Of a stretch of DNA of 47,683 nucleotides, positions 25,743 through 34,575 are shown one piece after another. Numbering within the stretch: position 1 is the stretch's first letter; each line of letters starts with the position of its first letter. The position numbers and the translations under genes are program-made. The stretch spans positions 1 through 47,683 of the forward strand of contig JAFSYV010000052.1 of NCBI GenBank assembly GCA_017443585.1, given 5' to 3'. The DNA is from Lentisphaeria bacterium. GTDB taxonomy: Bacteria; Verrucomicrobiota; Lentisphaeria; Victivallales; Victivallaceae. Below the pieces are notes generated by a model, which was not told the origin of the DNA, made no database searches, and worked only from the letters and a program-made list of their open reading frames with translations.

Positions 25743-27143
25743 TCAGGGCCGGAGCGTGAGATGCCGGGGGGAGCTCCCCGGAGCGGCGTGGGCCTTTTGC
25801 CGGAAGAGCCGGTGCACGACGAAATAGAAAATGCCGCCGTTGACGGTCAGCACGAGGATCCACGAAACGGTGTACGAAAGGAGCAATGTATTCATGGTCC
25901 GGTCGAGGGGCAGGATCCACCAGACCCAGGCCACGCGGAAGACGCAGACGCCCAGAAGCGTCACGATCATGGGCTTGAAGGAGTGGCCCAGCCCCCGGAG
26001 CCCCCCGGAAAGGACCTCCATGGCCGCGCAGAGGAGATAGGGCAGGATCAGATACCGCATCCGCAGGAGCCCCCAGCCGATCACTTCGCGTTCCGGGTTG
26101 TAGCAGCGCAAGAGAGGTTCGCCGACGAGATAGATGCTCCAGCCCAGCACGGCGGCGGTGGCCACGGCCAGGGTCAATGTGTAGAAAAAACTCCGCAGGA
26201 GCCGCTTGTACTTGCCCGCGCCGTAGTTCTGCCCCACGAAGCTGATGGTCGAATAGTAGTAGGCGTTGAACCCCACGTAGACGATCCCTTCCAGACTGCC
26301 GGCCGCCGCGCTCCCGGCCATGGCCGCGGGCCCGAAGGAGTTGATGGCCGACTGGATGACCACGTTGGAAAGGCCGAAAAGAGACCCCTGTATCCCCGCG
26401 GGGAAACCTATTTTGAGGATGTCCCGCAAACTCCCCCTGGTGAAGCCGATCTTCCTCACCAGCAGGCGGCTGGCGTCCCGTGCGCCGGAAAGGGCCCGGA
26501 AAATCAGGAAGACGGCGACGGAGTTGGCGATGATGGAGGCGAGGACCAGTCCCGCCACATCCATGCCGCCGAAGCGGACCAGCACGAAGGTGAGGAGGAC
26601 CTTGATGACCCCCGCGATGAGCATGAAGACCAGAGGCCGCCGGGTGTCCCCCGTGGCCCGCATGACGGCGCTGCCGTAGTTGTAGAGCAGGATCAGCGGC
26701 ACACTGAGGGCGAAAAGCCGCATGTAGAGCACGGCCTTGGGCAGGACCTCCGGGGGCGTTTCCATGATCTCAAGGGCGGTCCGGGCGATGAAGACGCCCG
26801 CGGCGGCGAGGACGATGCCGCCCCAGAAGGCCACGGCCATGGCGGTATGGACGGCGTGTGAGGTGGCTTTCTTCTGCCGGGCGCCGATACAGCGGGCGAC
26901 CACCACGTTGGCCCCCGCCGACAGTCCGAAGAAGAAGTTCAGGAAAAGGGCAGTGAGGGAGCCGCAGGCCCCCACCGCCGCGAGAGAATTGGACGAGGCG
27001 AAACGGCCGATGATGACCAGATCGACGGCGTTGAAGAGCACCTGCATGATGTTGGAAACCATCAGCGGGACGGAAAAAAGCAGGACCTTGCCGAAAAGCG
27101 GTCCGTGACACATGTCGATCTGGTATTTGCTGCCGAGAGCCAT
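25743..27143 (-). CDS. MATE-family efflux transporter (copy A)
   Basis: 466-aa MATE antiporter starting MALGSKYQIDMCHGPLFGKVLLF, sharing most N-lobe residues with copy B. The second-lobe repeat is PAGIQGSLFGLSNVVIQSAINSFG. The ribosome-binding site is weak (GCGAG before an A-run). It follows the GHL6-type hydrolase gene by 21 bp, so it likely belongs to the operon starting at the 5'-nucleotidase promoter (30122-30150), unlike copies B and C. Confidence 0.92.
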   Translation of the reverse strand: MALGSKYQIDMCHGPLFGKVLLFSVPLMVSNIMQVLFNAVDLVIIGRFASSNSLAAVGACGSLTALFLNFFFGLSAGANVVVARCIGARQKKATSHAVHTAMAVAFWGGIVLAAAGVFIARTALEIMETPPEVLPKAVLYMRLFALSVPLILLYNYGSAVMRATGDTRRPLVFMLIAGVIKVLLTFVLVRFGGMDVAGLVLASIIANSVAVFLIFRALSGARDASRLLVRKIGFTRGSLRDILKIGFPAGIQGSLFGLSNVVIQSAINSFGPAAMAGSAAAGSLEGIVYVGFNAYYYSTISFVGQNYGAGKYKRLLRSFFYTLTLAVATAAVLGWSIYLVGEPLLRCYNPEREVIGWGLLRMRYLILPYLLCAAMEVLSGGLRGLGHSFKPMIVTLLGVCVFRVAWVWWILPLDRTMNTLLLSYTVSWILVLTVNGGIFYFVVHRLFRQKAHAAPGSSPRHLTLRP

Positions 27144-27164
27144 TTTTTCTCGCGCCCGGGTCCT

Positions 27165-29087
27165 TCAGCGGTATTCGATCGTCACGGGCAGGTAACCGCT
27201 CATCTCACCGACCGTGAAGCGGATCCGGTCCCCGGCGGTTTCGAAGACCAGCGGGCCCTCCGGCGTGGAGACGCTTTTCACCTTCCGCCTGTCGCAGCGC
27301 CAGTCGATTTCGAGATTTTTCACCGTGATCTCGTCCTCGATGATCCGGGTCTGAGTTCCCTTCTGTTCCGGCACGACGGCGAAAAGGTGCAGAACTTCCG
27401 CGTTCTTCTTCACGCCGACGCAGCTGCGCAAAAATGTGGGCCGGGACTTGATCCGCACCTTCTGCTCGGAATAGACCCGTTCGATGGCGAATTGCAAAAC
27501 GGTGCGCAGTTCGCTCATGGCGTAGGCGTGGTAACTCTTGAAGATCTCATGGCTGAAATGGGCGGTCTGTCCGTTGACGGCCAGAAACGGGCCCATGTTC
27601 TCCCGTTCCGGGGGCAGATAGAATTCGGGGTAGCCGTTGAACCACTCCTTGTTGTGATAAGCCTTGCGGAGCTCTCCGAAAACCTTCGTTCCCGGTTTTT
27701 CCCGGAAGAGGACGCCCGGCGCGTGGAGCGCGAAAGGCATGTCGGGCAGAGGCCCCGGGAAGGAGAAAAAGACGGGATCCCAGGGGGCTTCGCCGAGATA
27801 CGTCACGGGCCATCCGGCGGGAAATACGTTTCCCTCCGTCAGCCCGGCGTGGCCCGTTGAAATGATCTTTCCCCCCGCGGCCAGATGCTTTTCGATGCGG
27901 TCGAGGATCTCCCGGTCCGGCCGGACCGTGTCGGGGAAGATCAACAGGGCGTATTTGCTCCAGTCGGAAGCCGCGGTGACGATGTCGAACTGGATGTCCA
28001 GCTCGGAAAGGAGCCGGAGCGCGCCCCGGACCTCTTCGGCGTGACGGATCTGCGGCAGAGTTCCGGGGAAGACCACCGCCGCCTCGGCGAAGGATGTCGC
28101 ATTCTCGAAGAGGGGCTCGAAGGGCCGGATGGAAGCATAGACCTCCTTGACCCGCGCCTTCACCACAGGCGAAAGGGCCCCGTCTGGCGGAAAGTGGTCG
28201 CCGATGTTGGGCCGCAGGCCGTTGGCCAGCCCGACAAGGAGCTCGTGCTTCAGCGCCACGGCAGTCCGCAGCCCGCCGAAGTCCCCCCAGGTGTAGAACC
28301 GTGCCGTCATGTTCAGGCAGGTTTCTTTGCCCAGCGTCCGCATGTACCGGGCCGACACGGGCAGGTATTCATAGCCCCAGTCGCCCCGGCTGGGGATGCA
28401 CTCGCACTCCAGATAGGTCCCCGTTTCCGCCTGGTCCTCGAAGCCCACGCAGTTGTAGTAGATGAGGGGCTCCGGAATGTATTTCCTGACCGTGGCGGAA
28501 ATGTCTTCCGTCAGCCGCTGGATCGCCTGCCGGCTGAATTCGAGCATCGCCTTTTCGTCCGAGGGGTCGAGTCCCGCCGCCTTCATCCCGGCGGTGCAGC
28601 GTTCGCAGCAGCAGGGGTTGGGATTGAGGCAGTCGACGAAGACCCCGGACACGGGATAATTCTTCACCACCTCTTCGATCATGGCGGCCAGGTGTCCGGC
28701 GTAGGGGGAGTTGCAGCACATCTTCCGGGCCATGGGCGAGACGCCCCCCGTGAAGGGCCGGGGCGGCACGGTCTCCCAGTCGGGATGCTGCACCGCCTCG
28801 GCGTGGCTGAGGCCGCCGTTGAAATAGGCGTTGAGGGCGATGCCCTTCCGGGCGCAGGCTTCGGCCAAAGTCCCGAAAAGGTCGAACTTCAGCCCCGGAT
28901 GGCGGATCCCGATGCGCGTGTCGTAGTAGGCCATGCCCATGTTGCACCGGGCGTGGAAGGTGAGGAAATCCACGCCGCACTCCAGCAGGAAATCGGTGAA
29001 TTTTTCGGCGTCGAAATATTTCCCCACCTCGGGATAGTTGGGGCTGGTGTGGAAGTCGTAGAACAACGCGCGGGTCGGACGGAACAT
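27165..29087 (-). CDS. Putative glycoside hydrolase: GHL6-type TIM barrel plus beta-galactosidase trimerisation-like domain
   Basis: 640 aa. The N-terminal half (1-330) resembles hypothetical glycosyl hydrolase family GHL6/GH29-GH42-like barrels: CGVDFLTFHARCNMGMAYYDTRIG, GIALNAYFNGGLSH, and VSGVFVDCLNPNPCCCERC with a cluster of cysteines. From about 340 (AAVVFPGTL, ALLIFPDTVRPDREIL, GGKIISTGHAGL) it has the Rossmann-like A4 beta-galactosidase trimerisation fold, and after 560 a small beta domain. The catalytic acids cannot be assigned with certainty. No signal peptide. The ribosome-binding site is weak (GGAG, 12 bp). Located between the 5'-nucleotidase and MATE copy A. Confidence 0.72.
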   Translation of the reverse strand: MFRPTRALFYDFHTSPNYPEVGKYFDAEKFTDFLLECGVDFLTFHARCNMGMAYYDTRIGIRHPGLKFDLFGTLAEACARKGIALNAYFNGGLSHAEAVQHPDWETVPPRPFTGGVSPMARKMCCNSPYAGHLAAMIEEVVKNYPVSGVFVDCLNPNPCCCERCTAGMKAAGLDPSDEKAMLEFSRQAIQRLTEDISATVRKYIPEPLIYYNCVGFEDQAETGTYLECECIPSRGDWGYEYLPVSARYMRTLGKETCLNMTARFYTWGDFGGLRTAVALKHELLVGLANGLRPNIGDHFPPDGALSPVVKARVKEVYASIRPFEPLFENATSFAEAAVVFPGTLPQIRHAEEVRGALRLLSELDIQFDIVTAASDWSKYALLIFPDTVRPDREILDRIEKHLAAGGKIISTGHAGLTEGNVFPAGWPVTYLGEAPWDPVFFSFPGPLPDMPFALHAPGVLFREKPGTKVFGELRKAYHNKEWFNGYPEFYLPPERENMGPFLAVNGQTAHFSHEIFKSYHAYAMSELRTVLQFAIERVYSEQKVRIKSRPTFLRSCVGVKKNAEVLHLFAVVPEQKGTQTRIIEDEITVKNLEIDWRCDRRKVKSVSTPEGPLVFETAGDRIRFTVGEMSGYLPVTIEYR

Positions 29088-29130
29088 GATAAGCGAAAAC
29101 TCCTTGCTGATCTCCGGAGATGCGCTCCGG

Positions 29131-30069
29131 CTAACGTTTTTCCCGTTTCGCCGCGGAACCGAAGGGGATGTGCACCGAGGGCGTGAACCTCTGCGCGGCG
29201 TCGAGATGGGGATGCTGCTGGTCGTCGAAGAATATGTGCGGTCTCAGCGTTTCGAGGATCCGCCCCTTGTCCATGCCGCCGAGGAAGTGGGTCTCGTCGA
29301 CGGTGATGTTCCAGCTCCGCAACGTGTTGATGACCCGGCGGTGCGCCGGGGCGCTGCGGGCGGTGACGATGGCGGTCTTGAGAAATCTCCGGTAGCCGGG
29401 AGTGTGCTCTTCGCGTTCATCTTCGAGGGCGCGCAGGTTCCCGAGCTTGCGGAAAAGATCGCCCAGGGGGCCGGGAGTGATGGCGGTTTCCGCGTTGGCG
29501 GTCTCGGAGTCGTAGAACGCCTTGATCCCCTCGGTCTGATAGATTTTTTCCGCGCTGCCGTCGGCGATGACGCCGTCGAAGTCGAAGGCGACGCGCAGTT
29601 CGGCGTCCGCGGCGTCGTCGTCGGCGGCGCTGGGCAGGACGCAGCCCGCGGGATAGCTCTTTTCGAGGGCCTCGGTCACGTCGGACTCGTTGGCCGAAAG
29701 GAAGAGGGAAACGTTGTAGGCCGGGATGTAGCGGAAGGGCGAATTCCCCCTGGTGAAGGCCGCCCGGATGATCCCGAGCCCGTAGTGTTCGATGCTGTTG
29801 AAGACCCGCATCCCCGTATCGGAGTCGTTCCGCGACAGCAGCACGACCTCGACCGGCTGGCGTTCGGGAAAAACGGTGTTGAGCTCCAGAAAACGGCGGA
29901 CGAAGGGGAACGCGATTCCCGGGGAAAGGACATCCTCTTCATGCGCCCGCTGATAGGCGCGGTAGGCGCGGATGCCTTCGTTCCGGAAGACCGCGTCGGC
30001 CTCGTCCAGCGCGAAGAGGGCGCTGGAGGCGACCGCGATCACCAGTTTTTCTTCGATCGGATACGGCAT
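29131..30069 (-). CDS. 5'-nucleotidase (cytosolic, PF06189-type)
   Basis: 312-aa HAD-like nucleotidase that dephosphorylates nucleoside 5'-monophosphates. Visible features: KLVIAVASSALFALDEADAVF at the N-terminus, VVLLSRNDSDTGMRVFNSIEHYGL, the HAD motif AFDFDGVIADGSAE, TAIVTARSAPAHRRVI and ETLRPHIFFDDQ, in the order typical of the cN-I-like bacterial family. Start: ATG at 30069 with AAGGTG seven bases upstream; the open frame continues to 30210 but would overlap the promoter. First gene of the leftward unit leading into the GHL6 hydrolase and MATE copy A. Confidence 0.88.
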   Translation of the reverse strand: MPYPIEEKLVIAVASSALFALDEADAVFRNEGIRAYRAYQRAHEEDVLSPGIAFPFVRRFLELNTVFPERQPVEVVLLSRNDSDTGMRVFNSIEHYGLGIIRAAFTRGNSPFRYIPAYNVSLFLSANESDVTEALEKSYPAGCVLPSAADDDAADAELRVAFDFDGVIADGSAEKIYQTEGIKAFYDSETANAETAITPGPLGDLFRKLGNLRALEDEREEHTPGYRRFLKTAIVTARSAPAHRRVINTLRSWNITVDETHFLGGMDKGRILETLRPHIFFDDQQHPHLDAAQRFTPSVHIPFGSAAKREKR

Positions 30070-30121
30070 GAGATCACCTTTCGAGTAAGTTTTCCGGTCC
30101 TTCCACGGTATTTCGGTACAT

Positions 30122-30150
30122 AATATACACTTGTTTCCCGGCGATTTCCA
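30122..30150 (-). promoter_or_regulatory. Sigma70-type promoter of the 5'-nucleotidase unit
   Basis: Minus-strand -35 TGGAAA (30150-30145), 17 bp, -10 TATATT (30127-30122) preceded by TG. Divergent from the promoter at 30195. Confidence 0.55.
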
Positions 30151-30194
30151 GCAGTTTTTCCCTTCCGCGGCACGAAATTCGCCCGGCGCGCAGG

Positions 30195-30223
30195 TTGCAA
30201 ATTCGCCCAAACGGGCTTATGTT
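30195..30223 (+). promoter_or_regulatory. Sigma70-type promoter of the Gfo/Idh/MocA-GNAT gene
   Basis: -35 TTGCAA (30195-30200), 17 bp, -10 TATGTT (30218-30223). Predicted start about 46 nt before the ATG at 30276. Confidence 0.55.
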
Positions 30224-30275
30224 ATAGCAGAAGCATTTCAACGATCAGGCAAACGCGAAGGCAGGGAGGCCGGAA

Positions 30276-32321
30276 ATGAGCAGTGTATTCGAAAACAGGA
30301 AGAAGATCCGTCTGGGCATCTGGGGGCTGGGACGGGGACGGGCGTTCATCCGCCAGTGCGGGGAGCTGAATTTCGAGATCGTTTCCGGCTGCGACCTGAA
30401 CCCCGTCCTGCGCGAGGAGTTCCGCAAACTCTGCCCCGGAGCCTTCGTCACCGCCGACGAAGACGAATTCCTGAAGCAGGATCTGGACGTGGTGCTGGTG
30501 GCCACCTTTTTCACCAACCACGCGCAGGATTCCATCAAAGCCCTCAAGGCCGGAAAACACGTCATCAGCGAAGTTTCGGCCTTTTTCACGCCCGCCCAGG
30601 GGGCGGCCCTCGCCGACGCCGTGGAAGAAAGCGGCAAGATCTACTGTCTGGCGGAAAATTTCGCCGACCAGTTCGTCAAACAGCTCTGGCGGGAAGGGGT
30701 CTTCGGGGAGCTTTCCTACGCCGAATTCGATTACGTCCACGACTGCCGGGGGTTGAGCTCCACCACCTTGTACGGCGACCCCATTTTGCCGGGGAACACC
30801 GCCCACTCGTGGCGCTCGTGGCTGAATTTCCACTACTACTGCACCCACTCCCTCGGGGCGGCCATGGAGATAACGGGGACCCGCCCCGTGCGCGTCGCCG
30901 CCGCGGGGGGCTGCAAGCCCCTCCCCGGCTATCTGCCCGGCAGTGAGATGAATTGCATGAAGCCCTCCTTCGTGACGATGGACAACGGGGGCGTCGTCCG
31001 CAACATGATGGGGGCTTCTACCTCGGACTCCCACCGCCGCCGGATCTGGGGGACGCGGGCCTTCGTCGATCTGACGGAAAAATCCCCCGCCGTCACGTTG
31101 GGCCAGTCCGGGAGCGGCCTGAAAGTCAAGCTGACGCCGCCCGAGACCGAGCTGACCCGCCTTGCCGAAAAGGCGGGACACAACGGCGGCGACTTCTGGA
31201 TGCTCTACCACTTCGCCGACACTTTCTACAACGGAGCCCCCCTCTTCTGGAACATCTGGGCGGCCTGCGACGTCACCCTCACCGGGATCATAGCGGTCAA
31301 GAGCGAAAAGGCGGGAGGAGTACCGATAGACGTTCCCGACTTCCGCAAAAAGGAGGTCCGGGACCGATACCGCGCCGACGACTTCGCACAGCGGCACTTC
31401 GATCCCCGCAAGATCTTCCCCGACACGCAGAATCGGGCTGAAACGGAAAAATTCACCCTCATCATGAACGACCTCGACCGGCCCTGGTGCAACAACGGCG
31501 TTCCGTTGCTGCTTTCCGCGCTGGCGGGGATCGAACTGTATCCCCACATCACGGATCCTGAGTCCCGGCTGGCCGTCCAGGATCAGGTCAGGCTGCTGCT
31601 CCGCAACCTGAACGTGATCGCCGACGCCCTCAGGGCGGCCCGGGATCTCGCGGACAAGTATCCCGATTCCCCGGCCGGGCAGGCCCTGCGCTCCTTCTGC
31701 GAAGCGGCCTGTCCCGAAAAGATGGCCGACCCCAGGGCGTTGCGGAAAGAACTGACCAACTGGCTGCTTTCCGCCGACCTGCCGCCCCGCCCGCAGCTGC
31801 GGATGTTCCTCGACGCCGACGCGATCGAAGCGAGTACGCCGCCCGCCGCTCCGGAAGGGTTCGTCCTCCGGACCTTCCGCCCCGGAGACGAGGAACAGTA
31901 CATCCGCCTCATGCACGAGGCGGGCTTCGAACAGTGGGACATGGCCCTCGTGCGGGCGACCCTGGCCGGAGCTTTGGACGAGGGGATCTTTTTCCTCGAA
32001 GAGAAAAGTTCCGGGCTCCTGGCCGCCACGGCCATGGCCAACCGGGTCTGTCCCGGCGAGGAGGAGCAAGGCGCCGAACTGGGCTGGGTGGGGGCGGGCC
32101 TCGCCTTCCGCGGCCGCCACCTCGGGGCCGTGGTCTGCCAAGCCGTTCAGGCGCGGTACAAACGGGAGGGCGTCACCAGAGCGTACTTGCGCACGGACGA
32201 TTTCAGACTGCCCGCGATCAAGACCTATTGGGCCTTGGGCTGGCGGCCCGTGATCGGTACGCCCGACATGCGGCAAAGATGGGAAATCGTCTGCAAGAAG
32301 CTGGGCCTTGTGCTGCCGTAA
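30276..32321 (+). CDS. Fusion of Gfo/Idh/MocA-type oxidoreductase and GNAT acetyltransferase
   Basis: 681 aa. Residues 10-130 form a Rossmann domain (GIWGLGRGRAF dinucleotide loop; DVVLVATFFTNHA), continuing into a Gfo/Idh/MocA C-terminal domain with the YYCTHSLGAAMEI histidine (H191). At the site of the catalytic EKP motif it has EVS (99-101) within GKHVISEVSAFF. After a helical linker (about 400-525), residues 529-681 are a GNAT domain: RTFRPGDEEQYIRL, the acetyl-CoA loop segment GLAFRGRHLGAVV and RTDDFRLPAIKTYWALGWRPV. Strong GGAGG upstream of the ATG. The pairing suggests one chain that oxidises or epimerises a sugar and N-acetylates it, or a regulatory module. The frame is uninterrupted, so the fusion is real in this sequence. 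Confidence 0.85.
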   Translation: MSSVFENRKKIRLGIWGLGRGRAFIRQCGELNFEIVSGCDLNPVLREEFRKLCPGAFVTADEDEFLKQDLDVVLVATFFTNHAQDSIKALKAGKHVISEVSAFFTPAQGAALADAVEESGKIYCLAENFADQFVKQLWREGVFGELSYAEFDYVHDCRGLSSTTLYGDPILPGNTAHSWRSWLNFHYYCTHSLGAAMEITGTRPVRVAAAGGCKPLPGYLPGSEMNCMKPSFVTMDNGGVVRNMMGASTSDSHRRRIWGTRAFVDLTEKSPAVTLGQSGSGLKVKLTPPETELTRLAEKAGHNGGDFWMLYHFADTFYNGAPLFWNIWAACDVTLTGIIAVKSEKAGGVPIDVPDFRKKEVRDRYRADDFAQRHFDPRKIFPDTQNRAETEKFTLIMNDLDRPWCNNGVPLLLSALAGIELYPHITDPESRLAVQDQVRLLLRNLNVIADALRAARDLADKYPDSPAGQALRSFCEAACPEKMADPRALRKELTNWLLSADLPPRPQLRMFLDADAIEASTPPAAPEGFVLRTFRPGDEEQYIRLMHEAGFEQWDMALVRATLAGALDEGIFFLEEKSSGLLAATAMANRVCPGEEEQGAELGWVGAGLAFRGRHLGAVVCQAVQARYKREGVTRAYLRTDDFRLPAIKTYWALGWRPVIGTPDMRQRWEIVCKKLGLVLP

Positions 32322-32328
32322 AAGCCGT

Positions 32329-32957
32329 TCACCTTTTCCCGGTCAGCGTCTCGAAGGCCTGACACAGGAGGCGGCAGATGATCTCCTGTCCCTCGGAGTT
32401 GGGGTGCAGTCCGTCGGGATGAACGCGGCGAGTTTCCCTTCGTCGTTCCCCGTGATCTCCCGGAAAGCCGCGTTGACGTCGGCGACGGGGATCTTTTCCT
32501 TCGCCATCAGCTCCTTCGCGGCGGCGATGAAACGGTCGAGCATGAAATTGAACCCGCGGGTGAGATAGGGCTCCCCGCCATAATAAGGTTTCAGGTTATC
32601 CAGCAGGATCATGGGCGGCGGCGTGAAAAAGATCATTGCCGCATCGATAGCCCGCATCGAGTCGATGAAAAACTGGAGATTCGCCAGATACTCCTCGATG
32701 GTGAGCCGGGGCGTCGTCTTCCCTTTCCAGACGTCGATGGCCGCGTCGTTGCAGCCGAAGGAGAAGATCAGCACGTCGGGCCGTTCGTCCAGCACATCCT
32801 TTTGAAACCGTTCACGGGCGAGCCCCGTGTCGTTGCCGCCCACCCCTTTGTTGACGATCACGTGCCGGGGATACCGGGCCGCGAAGAGCTCCGACGCGGC
32901 CGTGACGTTTTTGCGCAAAGCGGTGATGGAATCCCCGAAAAAAAGTATTTTCGACAT
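32329..32957 (-). pseudogene. SGNH/GDSL hydrolase with a single-base frameshift near the C-terminus
   Basis: Starts MSKILFFGDSITALRK (block I GDS nucleophile), then KGVGGND (block II) and FGCNDAA (block III). As read, the frame ends at 32343 with an unrelated tail (IPTDCTPTPRD). In the neighbouring frame the DNA encodes DGLHPNSEGQEIICRLLCQ, the missing block V with its Asp-x-x-His pair, and runs to a TGA at 32331-32329. One lost base at the GGG at about 32416-32418 explains this: the full span is 629 nt, one short of 210 codons. The product was presumably an esterase or deacylase of about 209 aa. A real mutation and a sequencing or assembly error cannot be separated here. Convergent with the Gfo-GNAT gene. 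Confidence 0.85.
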
Positions 32958-33003
32958 CGTTTTTTCCCTTATCGTTCCCCTGTCCGGAAGCTGTCGGAAA
33001 TGT

Positions 33004-34401
33004 TCAGACCGCCGGGCCCGCTTTCCGCAGCAGTTCTTCGAGGATGTTCCGGCAGACGGCGCGGGGGTCTTCGCTGTCGGGGATGTCCTCCATGAAGTCC
33101 CACAGCTTGCGGGCCTGGAGCATCTTTTCCGCCTCGGGCGAAAGGTTGCGGAAAGCGATCTTCCCCTCCCGCAGATGGGTCCTGGCCTGCACGTAACCGA
33201 TGAAGAGAGAATCGAGACGGTCCTCGTTTTCCAGCGCGAAGCTCACATAGTCCCGGAAATACTGCGGCGAAAGTCCGATCACCCGTTTCTGGTAGAACTG
33301 CTGGCTCTTCAGCAGGACCGGGTCGGTGATGTAAGGAGCCAGAGGCAAGTCCGGGTCCTGGCAGAACCACGTCATCTTCTTTTCGCGGACGATCTCGTCC
33401 AGTTCGCAGGGGGCGTATTCCACCTCTTCGCCCCGCAACGCTCGCGCCAGCAGATCGAAAAGTTCGGCGAAAGCGCCGTAGCCGGGCTCATAGGCTTCGA
33501 AGCAGACGCCCTGTATCCCCAGTTTGCGAAAGGTTTTCAGGTCTTCGAGGTAGGAGCGCGTCCCGTATTGAAAATTCCCCGCGTAGCCCTGCTTCATCAC
33601 GTTCTCATGGATATACACCTTGCCGGGGAAGGCCCGGTTCCACTCCTCGAGCTTCCGCAGCATGGCGGTATTGCAGGTCAGCTCCTCGGGTTCGTTCCCC
33701 GTGCCGTAATACTGACGCATGACGCCCGGCACGGTGTCGTCGAGGGCGCTCCCCAGAGGGAAAGTCGGCGTCCGGGGGAAGGTGTCGAACATGAGCCGCG
33801 CCATGGCGGCGAAGGGGGCGGGATCTTCCGGCAGATCGTAGCGCCTGATGTAGACGTCGGTTTCGAAGGCCAGGTCGGGACGCGTCTCCCGAACGGCCTT
33901 CACGAAGCGCGCGACGAAGGGATTCCACCTCTCTTCGGGAACGAACTTCCGGCATTTGGGGCACTGACAGAAATCCCGGCCGTCGGCGGCCCGCATGTGG
34001 ATGCGGCGGATCGCCGGGGGCAGTTCCGCCAGCCACGCCCGGGCCCCCTCTTCGAAGGCCTCCAGCGCTCCCGGCGCGAAGCGGCAGGGGTAGGTCTCGC
34101 ACTCCAGCTTTTCGGTGAAGAGGCCGCCGTCCTCCTTCCGTGCGAAGAACTCCGGTTTCCAGTCGGTGTAACGGTAAAAGGTCCGGGGCCCGAAGGTCAT
34201 CAGGGTGATCTCCACCCCCGCCCGGCGGCACTCGTCGAGGATCAGGTCTTTGTACCGTTTCCAGCCGTAGTCGTAGTGGATGATGATGGAGTTGAATTTC
34301 AAACGCTTCATCCGGCGGATGAAACGCCGCAGCTGTTCCGGCGTGTGCCGCAGCAGACTTTCGCAGGGGTTGAATCCCCGCACCGCAAACTGTTCTTTCA
34401 T
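33004..34401 (-). CDS. DUF4838-like TIM-barrel protein, putative glycoside hydrolase
   Basis: 465 aa. FNSIIIHYDYGWKRYKDLI and GVEITLMTFGPRTFYRY are early strands of a TIM barrel. RIHMRAADGRDFCQCPKCRKF carries the C-x-C-x-x-C cluster typical of DUF4838/GH67-like proteins. KVYIHENVMKQGYAG and GIQGVCFEAYEPGYGAF are late strands, the latter with an EAYEPG segment that could supply a catalytic glutamate. No signal peptide. Start: ATG at 34401 with AAGGA four to five bases upstream. The SGNH hydrolase gene follows after 46 bp and shares its promoter. Substrate unknown. Confidence 0.65.
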   Translation of the reverse strand: MKEQFAVRGFNPCESLLRHTPEQLRRFIRRMKRLKFNSIIIHYDYGWKRYKDLILDECRRAGVEITLMTFGPRTFYRYTDWKPEFFARKEDGGLFTEKLECETYPCRFAPGALEAFEEGARAWLAELPPAIRRIHMRAADGRDFCQCPKCRKFVPEERWNPFVARFVKAVRETRPDLAFETDVYIRRYDLPEDPAPFAAMARLMFDTFPRTPTFPLGSALDDTVPGVMRQYYGTGNEPEELTCNTAMLRKLEEWNRAFPGKVYIHENVMKQGYAGNFQYGTRSYLEDLKTFRKLGIQGVCFEAYEPGYGAFAELFDLLARALRGEEVEYAPCELDEIVREKKMTWFCQDPDLPLAPYITDPVLLKSQQFYQKRVIGLSPQYFRDYVSFALENEDRLDSLFIGYVQARTHLREGKIAFRNLSPEAEKMLQARKLWDFMEDIPDSEDPRAVCRNILEELLRKAGPAV

Positions 34402-34436
34402 TGGTTCCTTCCCTCAAGTTCCCGTCTTCGTCCCCT

Positions 34437-34464
34437 AATATAGCACCGTTTCGCCGTATTGCAA
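34437..34464 (-). promoter_or_regulatory. Sigma70-type promoter of the DUF4838-like/SGNH unit
   Basis: Minus-strand -35 TTGCAA (34464-34459), 16 bp, extended -10 TGcTATATT (-10 at 34442-34437). Back to back with the promoter of the serine hydrolase gene. Confidence 0.6.
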
Positions 34465-34490
34465 CCCGATGAAGTTTTTTTCTTCGGGAG

Positions 34491-34519
34491 TTGAAAAATG
34501 GAACAAACGGGGTTAAATT
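34491..34519 (+). promoter_or_regulatory. Sigma70-type promoter of the serine hydrolase gene
   Basis: -35 TTGAAA (34491-34496), 17 bp, -10 TAAATT (34514-34519). Its predicted start near 34526 excludes the ATG at 34498 and supports the ATG at 34576. Confidence 0.6.
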
Positions 34520-34575
34520 ATCTCCCGGAAAGAAAAACAAGCTCGATTTCGAGCACAATTTCGGAGAAAAATACC

